In this document: in pieces, positions 15,587 through 23,425 of the stretch | Layout: each line of letters opens with the position of its first letter | How positions within the stretch are numbered: the stretch's first letter is position 1 | Source: Pseudomonadota bacterium | Lineage (GTDB): Bacteria > Pseudomonadota > Gammaproteobacteria > Steroidobacterales > Woeseiaceae | NCBI GenBank assembly: GCA_027621915.1 | Contig: JAQCAD010000036.1 | Span: 1 to 33,022, forward strand | Length of the DNA stretch: 33,022 nt | Direction: 5' to 3' | The notes under the pieces: model-generated | What the model saw: only the letters and a program-made list of their open reading frames with translations | Databases searched by the model: none | Told to the model about the DNA's origin: nothing | Made by a program: the position numbers and the translations under genes

Positions 15587-16837
15587 ATGGAAGCAGAGTT
15601 ACTCTATATCGGCCTTGCGGCACTGTTCGGGATATTTATGGCGTGGGGTATCGGCGCCAACGATGTCGCCAATGCGATGGCCACATCGGTTGGATCCAGG
15701 GCGCTTACGATCAAGCAGGCGATTCTCGTTGCGGCCGTATTCGAGTTTCTCGGTGCAGTGCTCGCCGGGGGCGCAGTCACGTCAACCATTCGACAGGGCA
15801 TTGTTGACTCTGAACTCATGGCCGGCACGCCTGAATTGCTTATCTACGGCATGCTCGCGTCCTTGCTCGCCGCCGGTATCTGGTTGCTGATCGCGTCACG
15901 AAACGGCTGGCCCGTGTCCACCACGCATTCCATTGTTGGTGCGATTGTTGGATTTGCTGCCGTTGGTATTGGAATCGATGCGGTTCAGTGGGCGAAAGTC
16001 GGCACGATTGTCATGAGCTGGGTCGTTTCTCCCTTGCTGGCGGGTTTCATTGCGTACCTGATTTATCGCAGCGTCCAGAAGCTGATTCTTAGCCAGGACG
16101 ATCCGCTGGCTCAGGCAAAGCGATTCGTACCTGTGTACATTTTTTTTGCGGCGTTCACGATTACTCTCGTCACGATTCTCAAGGGGTTGTCACACGTCGG
16201 CCTCGAGATCAGTCTGGCATCGAGCTATACACTTGCCACGGCAATTGCAGCGTTGATTGCGGTTCTGGGCGCCGTGGTGATACACCGAATCAAGCCGGAT
16301 CCGAAAGCCGAAAAGAAACAGCATTTTTACACTGTAGAACGTGTTTTCGCGATACTGATGATTGTTACTGCTTGTTCAATGGCGTTCGCACATGGTTCCA
16401 ATGACGTTGCAAATGCAATTGGACCACTGGCGGCCGTCATCAGTGTGGCCCAAACGGGCATTGTTGGCGCCAAGTCTACGTTGCCACTTTGGGTATTGGT
16501 TATTGGCGGTGCGGGCATCGTTATAGGTCTTGCGACATTTGGCGTGCACGTCATTTCGACCGTCGGCAAGAAAATCACACAGCTGACGCCGAGCCGCGGA
16601 TTCGCGGCAGAACTGGCCGCCGCAACAACCATCGTTATTGCATCAGGCACTGGAATTCCGATTTCGACTACACATACGTTGGTCGGTGCTGTTTTGGGTG
16701 TTGGACTTGCTCGTGGTATCGATGCTATCGATCTGCGAGTAGTCGGCAGAATATTCATTTCATGGGTGGTGACCATTCCAGCTGGCGCGTTTCTCTCAAT
16801 TATCTTTTTCTTCATTTTCAGAACCATCCTGCCCTGA
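15587..16837 (+). CDS. PiT-family inorganic phosphate permease
   Basis: An inner-membrane low-affinity phosphate:cation symporter. The 416 residues form about ten hydrophobic helices. The two inverted-repeat signature motifs are intact: GANDVANAMATSVGSRALT with Asn25-Asp26, and AHGSNDVANAIGPLAA with Asn272-Asp273. PVSTTHSIVGA and PISTTHTLVGA are the matching second motifs of each half. The ATG at 15587 follows a GGGGAC stretch. Encoded with the DUF47 partner. A 30-residue loop (about 225-245), rich in Lys and Glu, separates the halves. Confidence 0.94.
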   Translation: MEAELLYIGLAALFGIFMAWGIGANDVANAMATSVGSRALTIKQAILVAAVFEFLGAVLAGGAVTSTIRQGIVDSELMAGTPELLIYGMLASLLAAGIWLLIASRNGWPVSTTHSIVGAIVGFAAVGIGIDAVQWAKVGTIVMSWVVSPLLAGFIAYLIYRSVQKLILSQDDPLAQAKRFVPVYIFFAAFTITLVTILKGLSHVGLEISLASSYTLATAIAALIAVLGAVVIHRIKPDPKAEKKQHFYTVERVFAILMIVTACSMAFAHGSNDVANAIGPLAAVISVAQTGIVGAKSTLPLWVLVIGGAGIVIGLATFGVHVISTVGKKITQLTPSRGFAAELAAATTIVIASGTGIPISTTHTLVGAVLGVGLARGIDAIDLRVVGRIFISWVVTIPAGAFLSIIFFFIFRTILP

Positions 16838-16884
16838 TCGCAGGTCAGGTGTTCCGACGGCTGGCGGCGAAATGGTGAAATTCG

Positions 16885-18171
16885 TTGATTGACCAAAAAA
16901 GCGATTCGATAAGCAATACAACCCGACGGTATGCGCTTGCGATGCTTGCCGCAGTTTATGTTTTCAACTTCATAGACCGGCAGATCCTTGCGATCCTCTT
17001 GCCTGCGATTAAAGCGGAATTTGGTGTCGACGACTGGGTGCTGGGTTTCCTCGCAGGATCGGCGTTTGCACTTTTCTACGCGACTTTGGGTGTGCCGATC
17101 GCGTTACTGGCTGACCGGTGGAACAGACGCAATCTGATTGCGATAGCGTTGACTTTCTGGAGCGCCATGACCGCACTGTCCGGCGCCGCCGGTAGCGTAT
17201 TTCACCTGGCCCTGGCACGGGTGGGGGTTGGCATCGGCGAAGCCGGATACTCGCCACCCGCACATTCCATGATCGCCGACTACTACGGTCCGGAAAAGCG
17301 CTCCCTGGCAATGGGTGTTTTTTCACTCGGCATCTCCATAGGCATCATGATCGCCTATCTTGGCGGCGGCTGGCTCGTACACAATTTGGGCTGGCGACAG
17401 GCCTTTCTGGCTGTTGGAGTACCCGGACTGGTGTTTGCCCTTATTTTTCGACTCACGGTGAAGGAGCCACCGCGTGGGCTGTCGGACGGGCGGGTGGATG
17501 GCGGTGAAAAATACGGCGTCCGGGCCGTCGCGAAGTTTCTTCTGCGTCGAAAGTCGTTCATGCACATGTCAGTGGGCGCCGGATTGTCGTCTTTCACTGC
17601 TTACGCAACCCTGAGTTTCTTTCCAAGTTTTCTCGTGCGCAGTCACGGAATGAATTTGCAGGAGATCGGTGCATTCCTTGGCATCATCATCGGTATTTCG
17701 ACCGGCATCGGTTATATCGGTGGCGGCTATTTCGCCGATAAGATCGGTGCAACCAGTCGGCGAAGGGCGCTACAGGCCGTTGCGGTTACGCTTTTGCTGG
17801 GATGGGTGTTTGTATTTCCGCTTTATCTCATGAGCAATCCATACTGGGTGCTCGGACTTTTCTTTCTTCCTTCAATGCTGTCGAACTGCTATTTGCCAAC
17901 GACCTTCGCACAGACGCAGGGACTGGTTGGCATCCGGATGCGATCGGTCGCGTCAGCGATCATGCTGTTCGTGCTGAATATAATAGGGCTGGGCCTGGGA
18001 CCGCAGATTGCGGGCATCCTCAGTGACTATCTCGCATCGACAGTGGGCGCGGAGTCACTCCGTTACAGCCTGCTCATTGTCAGCGCGATCGCCGGGCCGT
18101 GGGCCGCCTGGCATTTCTACATGGCCAGTCGATACATCGATGCTGATCTCGCTCGGGTCGATGAGCACTGA
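16885..18171 (+). CDS. MFS transporter, Spinster-like
   Basis: 428 residues with twelve predicted membrane helices. FNFIDRQILAILLPAIKAEF in helix 1, LADRWNRRNLI in the 2-3 loop, and GVGIGEAGYSPPAHSMIADY in helices 4-5 are signatures of the Spinster-type MFS branch common in proteobacteria. Substrates for bacterial members are mostly unknown. The start is uncertain. The frame opens with a TTG at 16885 that has only a weak ribosome site; the next candidate is ATG at 16942, which would cut into the start of helix 1, so TTG is preferred. It lies 48 bases after the PiT gene and is convergent with the thioesterase gene. Confidence 0.82.
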   Translation: MIDQKSDSISNTTRRYALAMLAAVYVFNFIDRQILAILLPAIKAEFGVDDWVLGFLAGSAFALFYATLGVPIALLADRWNRRNLIAIALTFWSAMTALSGAAGSVFHLALARVGVGIGEAGYSPPAHSMIADYYGPEKRSLAMGVFSLGISIGIMIAYLGGGWLVHNLGWRQAFLAVGVPGLVFALIFRLTVKEPPRGLSDGRVDGGEKYGVRAVAKFLLRRKSFMHMSVGAGLSSFTAYATLSFFPSFLVRSHGMNLQEIGAFLGIIIGISTGIGYIGGGYFADKIGATSRRRALQAVAVTLLLGWVFVFPLYLMSNPYWVLGLFFLPSMLSNCYLPTTFAQTQGLVGIRMRSVASAIMLFVLNIIGLGLGPQIAGILSDYLASTVGAESLRYSLLIVSAIAGPWAAWHFYMASRYIDADLARVDEH

Positions 18172-18181
18172 ACGCCAATAA

Positions 18182-18607
18182 TTACGCGCCTGGCGATCTG
18201 TGGATAATGCGCGCGGTTGAACTGGCCCTGGCGAGCACGGTACCTTGTTCATCAAGCAATTCAGCTTCGAGAAAGCTGATTGTTTTTCCCATTCTGCAAA
18301 TCCAGCCGCGACCAACAAGTTTGCCTGGACGTGCAATCGCCAGATAGCTGACTTTGATTTCCAGTGTGGCGACGACAACGATTGCGTCCAGTACGCAGAA
18401 AACAACGTGCGCCATTGTCGCGTCCAGCATGCCGGCCAGAAATCCGCCCTGAACAATATCCCCTGAATGACAATGAGATTCGTCGGCAACGAAATACATT
18501 TCGATCGTGCCCGTGTCCTGATTGAATGATTGAACCTTTCCGCCAAGCAATTTCAGGGCGGGCGGCGCATGAAAATTCATATCGTCAATCGAAATTGTTC
18601 TGGTCAT
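18182..18607 (-). CDS. Hotdog-fold thioesterase (PaaI-like)
   Basis: 141 residues of the PaaI/YbgC hotdog superfamily, which hydrolyse acyl-CoA thioesters. The central block HCHSGDIVQGGFLAGMLDATMA corresponds to the family's conserved G-x-x-x-G-G-x-x-x-x-x-x-D helix start, with the likely catalytic Asp in MLDATM. Strands VATLEIKVSYLAIARPGKLVGRG and ISFLEAELLDEQGTVLARA follow. It lies 17 bases downstream of puuA1 on the same strand, so it is probably co-transcribed with that gene. No thioester intermediate is known in the gamma-glutamyl polyamine route, so its role there is unexplained. Confidence 0.82.
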   Translation of the reverse strand: MTRTISIDDMNFHAPPALKLLGGKVQSFNQDTGTIEMYFVADESHCHSGDIVQGGFLAGMLDATMAHVVFCVLDAIVVVATLEIKVSYLAIARPGKLVGRGWICRMGKTISFLEAELLDEQGTVLARASSTARIIHRSPGA

Positions 18608-18624
18608 TGGGATTAAGGTCCGTC

Positions 18625-20016
18625 CTAAACTGCCCGCATGTACCAGTCGAAGTCGAGCGTGCTTACTGCATTGTGAAATTGGCGGGATTCATCCCGGCGA
18701 TGCATTGCGTAGATTTTGCAGAAATCTTCACCAAGATATTGCGGAAGAATTTTGCTTCTCGAGAACAGATCAATAGCAGCGTCCCACCGATTGGGAATTT
18801 TCAATACCGGCTCAATCACCTCATGCACTTGAACCATACGACCGGGGTCACATTTATTCTTCAGTCCGTAATGGACGCCAGCAAGTATTGCTGCCGTGAC
18901 GAGATAGGGGTTAGCGTCAGCGCCTGGTACTCGGTGTTCGAATCGCAAATTTTTCTCGTCCGACATCGGAATACGCAGCGCGACGGTGCGATGATTTGCG
19001 CCCCAGTTCGGTTCGACGGGTGCCTGCATGTCGGGACGTAGACGGCGGAATGAGTTGGCATTTGGAGCAAAAATCGCTGTGGATTCCGCCATTATCTTCG
19101 CGAGGCCGCCGACCGAATGTCGAAGCCTGCTGGAAAACGGCGGCGATGCCATGTTCTGTTTGCCCTGTGAAAAATAATTCTTGCCGTTCCTGTCGACCAG
19201 GCTCATGTGCACATGCATACCCGAGCCCGCGTCTTCCTCGAAAGGCTTTGCCATAAAACAGGCAACAAGGCCATGTTTTCTCGCGATCGCCTTGATTGCG
19301 CGTTTGAGGAGTACGCCTTGATCACAGGCGAGCACCGGATCGTCGACGTGCTGAAGGTTGATTTCAAACTGGCCGGGTGAAAATTCAGATGTCGTTGTGC
19401 CGGCGGGGATTCCCTGGGCATCGCAGGTTTCGTTCAGGTCATTGAGAAAGGTCTCAATGTCCCAGAGATCGTCGGGGCTAAATACCTGCGGGCCCGGTTG
19501 CACTCTCCCGATGCCCGGCACTTTCGACACGCGAGCTGTGGGTTTGTCGGCCTTGCCATCAAGCAAATAGAACTCGAGTTCTATCGCCATTACGATCTTA
19601 AGCCCCATTTTCCGAACAGGTTCCGCAGCACGTTCGAGAACGTGTCGCGAATCTGCGAGAAAGGGTTCCCCATCGTGTGTGAAAAAACGAAACATTACCT
19701 GCGCGCTTGGCTTTTGTGCCCACGGAATTGGAGTCAGGCTGCCGGGTACGACGATGGCGTTGACGTCGGGGTCGCCATCCGTTGACGACCAGGGACTGCC
19801 CTTGATGTCGCCACCGATTGTGTCGAGGAGCACTGCGGCGCCGGGCATGTAAAATCCGTTTTTGAAGGTCTTCGCAAAATCGTTATTGCGGATACGCTTG
19901 CCGCGTAACGCGCCGGTGACGTCGGCGATCAGTAGCTCAATGACCCCGGTGTCCGGGTGTTTTTTCAGAAATTTCTGCAGTTCAGTTTCAATCTGGCTGA
20001 TTCGTTTGCCGGGCAT
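18625..20016 (-). CDS. puuA: Gamma-glutamylpolyamine synthetase (glutamine synthetase family), copy 1
   Basis: Ligates glutamate to a primary amine such as putrescine with ATP, the first step of the Puu/Pau route. The 463 residues show the glutamine synthetase fold. The catalytic-domain Glu146 and Glu148 lie in AIELEFYLLDG, and Glu211 and Glu218 in SEFSPGQFEIN. His268 is in SGMHVHMSLVD, followed by FAPNANSFRRLRPDMQAP and the ATP-site arginines in NRTVALRIP-like NHRTVALRIP. The MPG start at 20016 follows AAAGA. The short N-terminal beta-grasp and the absence of the adenylylation loop separate it from GlnA. It is divergent from the IclR gene and upstream of the thioesterase. Which amine it prefers cannot be read from sequence. 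Confidence 0.88.
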   Translation of the reverse strand: MPGKRISQIETELQKFLKKHPDTGVIELLIADVTGALRGKRIRNNDFAKTFKNGFYMPGAAVLLDTIGGDIKGSPWSSTDGDPDVNAIVVPGSLTPIPWAQKPSAQVMFRFFTHDGEPFLADSRHVLERAAEPVRKMGLKIVMAIELEFYLLDGKADKPTARVSKVPGIGRVQPGPQVFSPDDLWDIETFLNDLNETCDAQGIPAGTTTSEFSPGQFEINLQHVDDPVLACDQGVLLKRAIKAIARKHGLVACFMAKPFEEDAGSGMHVHMSLVDRNGKNYFSQGKQNMASPPFSSRLRHSVGGLAKIMAESTAIFAPNANSFRRLRPDMQAPVEPNWGANHRTVALRIPMSDEKNLRFEHRVPGADANPYLVTAAILAGVHYGLKNKCDPGRMVQVHEVIEPVLKIPNRWDAAIDLFSRSKILPQYLGEDFCKIYAMHRRDESRQFHNAVSTLDFDWYMRAV

Positions 20017-20172
20017 CTTTTCTTTCCAATCTCACGTATTTGACTATTAGGCATGCATTTTTAACGGGTTACCAGACCACCCTTTGGCCATTCCTAACTA
20101 TCGGAATGCTCGCCTTCGGTGCAACTTGAGGTCATAATATGAAACCGAACGCCACAATATGACCCGACTATC
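20017..20172. promoter_or_regulatory. Divergent control region of puuA1 and the IclR gene, with operator-like repeats
   Basis: TCATAATATGA at 20132-20142 is an 11-base palindrome. GGTCATA at 20130-20136 and TATGACC at 20158-20164 form a wider inverted repeat ending eight bases before the IclR start. IclR proteins bind such palindromes and often repress themselves. No clear ribosome site precedes the ATG at 20173. Confidence 0.45.
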
Positions 20173-20928
20173 ATGAACCAGACCCGTCCACCGCAGGGCG
20201 CACAGGCGGCACTGCGAGCTGTCCGCCTGCTGAAATTGTTCTCTACCGAGCGCTCGGAGATGTCGCTCGCAGAGCTTTCCCGCGCATCCGGATTAAACAA
20301 AACAACGACTCATCGACTTTTACGCGCGTTGCAGAGCGAGGCGTTAATCGACAGAAATCCGGCAACCAGTACGTACAGCCTGGGGGCGGGGCTGATGGCG
20401 CTCGGCGTGCAGGCGCTTGCGAGTAGCGACCTGCGAAGGCGAGTGCGACCGGTCCTGCGTTCTCTGGCCAAAGAAACCGGCGAGACGGCCACGCTCGAGG
20501 TTCCGTTTGAAGACAGCATGCTGATACTGGACGAGGTTGCAGGCAGCCACGTCCTTGGGTCCGCCGGAAACATTGGAACACGCTGGCCTATCCATGCGAC
20601 CTCGACCGGCAAGGCATGGCTGGCGTTCGACGAGTCAGGCATCGACAGGCTGGAGCACACGCTCAAAGCACTGACGTCAAAAACCGTTGTTAAGAAAGTT
20701 GATTTTCAGCCGCAACTCGCAGAGATCCGGCGGCGTGGGTACGCCATTACCATCGATGAACTCGAAGAAGGGTTTACGGCAGTAGCAACCATTATTCGAG
20801 GGGTCCTGGGTGATGTCCAGGGAGCCCTGTCTATCGGGGGCCCAACGCAACGACTCACCGCGGTGCGACGTGCGGAACTTGGATCCACACTGTGTCGGGC
20901 GGCGCAAAGGCTCAATCCGGAATTTTAA
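20173..20928 (+). CDS. IclR-family transcriptional regulator
   Basis: 251 residues. The N-terminal winged helix-turn-helix (about 12-72) contains MSLAELSRASGLNKTTTHRLLRAL, the canonical IclR recognition region. The C-terminal effector domain (about 85-250) has FEDSMLILDEV, the glycine-rich WPIHATSTGKAWLAF and the closing block RRRGYAITIDELEEGFTAVA. IclR proteins usually control degradation operons and respond to a pathway metabolite. Here it is divergent from puuA1 and precedes puuD-puuA2, so it probably controls one or both. The ligand is not predictable from sequence; a polyamine or gamma-glutamyl intermediate is a reasonable guess. Confidence 0.92.
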   Translation: MNQTRPPQGAQAALRAVRLLKLFSTERSEMSLAELSRASGLNKTTTHRLLRALQSEALIDRNPATSTYSLGAGLMALGVQALASSDLRRRVRPVLRSLAKETGETATLEVPFEDSMLILDEVAGSHVLGSAGNIGTRWPIHATSTGKAWLAFDESGIDRLEHTLKALTSKTVVKKVDFQPQLAEIRRRGYAITIDELEEGFTAVATIIRGVLGDVQGALSIGGPTQRLTAVRRAELGSTLCRAAQRLNPEF

Positions 20929-21132
20929 TTCGCCCATCATTAGAGCCCGGCGAAACGACTGATTAAGTCACTCGATAATGCGCCTTTCTTTGAGACTGGA
21001 TGGTGGCTGTGCAATACGATTATGGTGCGAATGTCGTGCCCCTGTCGTATACAGGGCAATGACGAGTCGCTATATTAACTGCCTCAAAATGATACCGGAG
21101 GTACGGGCCCGCACGAAATATCAGGGCCCTGT
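20929..21132 (+). promoter_or_regulatory. puuD leader with repeated CCCTGT/ACAGGG arms
   Basis: CCCTGT (21040-21045) and ACAGGG (21051-21056) form a 6-base-pair hairpin with a 5-base loop. The palindrome CAGGGCCCTG (21122-21131) lies against the puuD start and ends in a further CCCTGT. The 21051 arm could therefore pair either upstream or with the start region. A perfect GGAGG at 21097-21101 lies 31 bases before the ATG, too far for normal use. Function is inferred only. Confidence 0.35.
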
Positions 21133-21897
21133 ATGTGTAGCAAGCCGTTAATTGGTATACCGGCAGACCGAAGAGTGCTGGACCCCCACCCGTTTCATAT
21201 GGTGGGCGAAAAATATATTGCTGCAGTCAGGGATGGCGCAGGGGCGATTCCATTTCTTATTCCCGCATTGGGTGACAGCATCGATGCTGATGACATTCTG
21301 TCGCGGGTTGATGGTCTTCTGCTGACCGGAAGCCCATCGAATGTTGAACCGCATCATTACAACGGTGATCCGAGCCGGCCTGGAACCCTGCACGATTCGC
21401 ATCGTGACGCCACAACGCTAAGACTGATTGAGCGTGCGCTCGAAAATGGGGTGCCAATGTTCGCAATCTGCCGGGGTTATCAGGAATTGAACGTGGCACT
21501 TGGGGGGAGCCTGCATCAGCATGTTCATGAGCAGGAGGGCTATCACCTTCATAAAGAAAATCCGGATGATCCTCTTGATGTCCAGTACGGACCATCGCAT
21601 GAGGTTCACCTGGTCGAAGGTGGACTTCTGAGGAAGCTTGCCGGAAGAGATACCGTTGTTGTCAATTCTCTGCATTCGCAGGGTGTTGCCCGGTTAGCAG
21701 ACGGAGTGACTGTTGAAGCAGTTGCCGATGACGGACTGGTAGAGGGTTTTTACGTGGACGGCGCGACGAGTTTCGCGCTTGCTTTGCAGTGGCATCCAGA
21801 ATGGAAAGTTACTGAAAACGAATTCTCAATGAAAATTTTTAAATCATTCGGTGACGCGTGCCGCGAGTACGCCAACCAAAAAACAGGTGTAACGTGA
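21133..21897 (+). CDS. puuD: Gamma-glutamyl-gamma-aminobutyrate hydrolase (class I glutamine amidotransferase fold)
   Basis: Frees GABA (or a related omega-amino acid) from its gamma-glutamyl conjugate, the last hydrolytic step of the Puu route. The 254 residues follow E. coli PuuD closely: GSPSNVEPHHY, the nucleophile elbow FAICRGYQELN with Cys113, then GGSLHQ, PSHEV, VNSLHSQG and LQWHPEW. The triad is Cys113-His221-Glu223. The ATG at 21133 agrees with the start of the E. coli protein, although its ribosome site is poor. The gene ends in a 4-base GTGA overlap with puuA2, so the two are translationally coupled. Confidence 0.93.
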   Translation: MCSKPLIGIPADRRVLDPHPFHMVGEKYIAAVRDGAGAIPFLIPALGDSIDADDILSRVDGLLLTGSPSNVEPHHYNGDPSRPGTLHDSHRDATTLRLIERALENGVPMFAICRGYQELNVALGGSLHQHVHEQEGYHLHKENPDDPLDVQYGPSHEVHLVEGGLLRKLAGRDTVVVNSLHSQGVARLADGVTVEAVADDGLVEGFYVDGATSFALALQWHPEWKVTENEFSMKIFKSFGDACREYANQKTGVT

Positions 21898-23225
21898 GTG
21901 GACAAGATTCTATACAAGAATGGCTAAAGACTAATGGCATTGAAGATGTAGAAGCGTTCGTGCCGGATATGGCCGGAGCCGCGCGCGGCAAGGTGTTGCC
22001 GGCCGGAAAATTTGGTGCGGGGGAGTTGAAGCTTCCGGAAGGTATTTTTGCTCAAACCGTGTCCGGCGACTATGCGAAGAACGCCGCGAATATCGAGGAC
22101 CGGGACATGTTGCTCAAGCCTGATCCCTCGACATTACGGCCGGTCCCCTGGGCGACGGATCCATCCGCGTCCATTTTCCTTGATTGTCATCACAGGGATG
22201 GCACGCCAGTCAATACATCGCCGCGCCAGGTTCTGCGGAACGTATTGAAACTGTATTCAGACAAGGGATGGAGTCCGGTTGTTGCGCCGGAGGTTGAGTT
22301 TTACCTGATCAATCCGCATGCAGATGCGAATGAAGAGGTTGAACCGCCGGAGGGCAGGCTTGGCCGGACCGAAACATCCAGGCAACCGTATAGCATCGAT
22401 ACAATGAACGACTTCGATCCGTTTATTAACGACGTTTACTCTTACTGCGAGACTCAGGACATCGCCATCGACACGTTGTCTCAGGAAATGGGCCCGGCAC
22501 AGTTTGAAATTAATTTTCTGCACGGTAATGCAGTGGATCTCGCCGACCAGGTTTTTCTGTTCAAGCGCACCGTCCGTGAGGCTGCAATTGCACATGAGAT
22601 GCACGCCACGTTCCTGGCGCGGCCTATGTCAGAGGAAGCCGGCAGCGCCTTGCATATACATCAGAGTGTTGTCGACAATAACGGCAGAAATATTTTTTCA
22701 AATGACGATGGCAGCGCCAGTGAATTGTTCATGTCTTATATCGGTGGCCTGCAAAAATATATGCCTGAAGCACTGCTTATATTCGCGCCTTACTCGAACT
22801 CGTACCGGCGCTTCCTCAGCTACTGGGCGTCGCCTGTGAATCTCGACTGGGCGATAGACAACCGAACCGTCGGCCTGCGCGTGCCGGATTCAGAACCTGA
22901 AGCCAGGCGTGTCGAAAACCGACTTGCCGGCTCCGATGTCAATCCTTATCTCGCGCTCGCCGCCAGCCTCTCGTGTGGGTATCTTGGCATGCTTGAAGGA
23001 TTGAAACCAAGCGAGCCCATCCAAGGCAGCGCGTATGACCGTCCGTTTGGTTTGCACCGTTCTCTGTATGAATCGATTGATTCGTTTGAGAATAGCGTCG
23101 CCATGCATTCGACGCTTGGAGAATCGTTTGTCAATCTCTACGCCACCATAAAAAAGATGGAGTGTCAGGAATTCCAGGAAATCGTCACGCCGTGGGAGCG
23201 TGAGGTTCTGATGTTCAACGTCTGA
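21894..23225 (+). CDS. puuA: Gamma-glutamylpolyamine synthetase, copy 2
   Basis: A second glutamine synthetase-family ligase, 443 residues from the GTG at 21894. That start overlaps the puuD stop (GTGA). A further GTG at 21858 would lie inside puuD and adds an arginine-rich stretch, so it is disfavoured. Motifs are PEVEFYLIN (Glu133, Glu135), QEMGPAQFEINFLHG, the His motif SALHIHQSVVD, FAPYSNSYRRF and DNRTVGLRVP, with RRVENRLAGSDVNPYLALAA near the C-terminal third. It differs substantially from copy 1, so it probably has another amine preference, as seen for the several PauA enzymes of Pseudomonas. It is likely controlled with puuD. Confidence 0.9.
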   Translation: MSGQDSIQEWLKTNGIEDVEAFVPDMAGAARGKVLPAGKFGAGELKLPEGIFAQTVSGDYAKNAANIEDRDMLLKPDPSTLRPVPWATDPSASIFLDCHHRDGTPVNTSPRQVLRNVLKLYSDKGWSPVVAPEVEFYLINPHADANEEVEPPEGRLGRTETSRQPYSIDTMNDFDPFINDVYSYCETQDIAIDTLSQEMGPAQFEINFLHGNAVDLADQVFLFKRTVREAAIAHEMHATFLARPMSEEAGSALHIHQSVVDNNGRNIFSNDDGSASELFMSYIGGLQKYMPEALLIFAPYSNSYRRFLSYWASPVNLDWAIDNRTVGLRVPDSEPEARRVENRLAGSDVNPYLALAASLSCGYLGMLEGLKPSEPIQGSAYDRPFGLHRSLYESIDSFENSVAMHSTLGESFVNLYATIKKMECQEFQEIVTPWEREVLMFNV

Positions 23226-23303
23226 GATGAAGAGGGTCAGAGACGGGCTCTGTCATCGTTTCTGCTTGGGTTGCTGCGTTCATCATGACGAAATTGCTGC
23301 GAT

Positions 23304-23324
23304 GCCCGTGATGCGGGCCGTTTT
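23304..23324 (+). terminator. Possible intrinsic terminator after puuD-puuA2
   Basis: GCCCG at 23304-23308 and CGGGC at 23314-23318 make a 5-base-pair stem with a TGATG loop, followed by CGTTTT. It lies in the 200-base gap between puuA2 and the next operon. A second small hairpin (CAGAG/CTCTG) occurs near 23238-23252. Both are short, so termination strength is uncertain. Confidence 0.4.
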
Positions 23325-23425
23325 CGTAAATTTCAGGATGTGGAGCGGGGATGACCTTCTCTGCCTTCTCAGCTAGCATCACCGCCATTAAATCGTGGCC
23401 CGCCGGCTGATTTCGGGGAAAACCA

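Noticed and set aside
18625-20016. Calling the glutamine synthetase-family genes glnA
   Set aside because: The adenylylation-site region of GlnA is missing, and both copies sit among puuD, puuR and puuB, which fits gamma-glutamylpolyamine synthetases.
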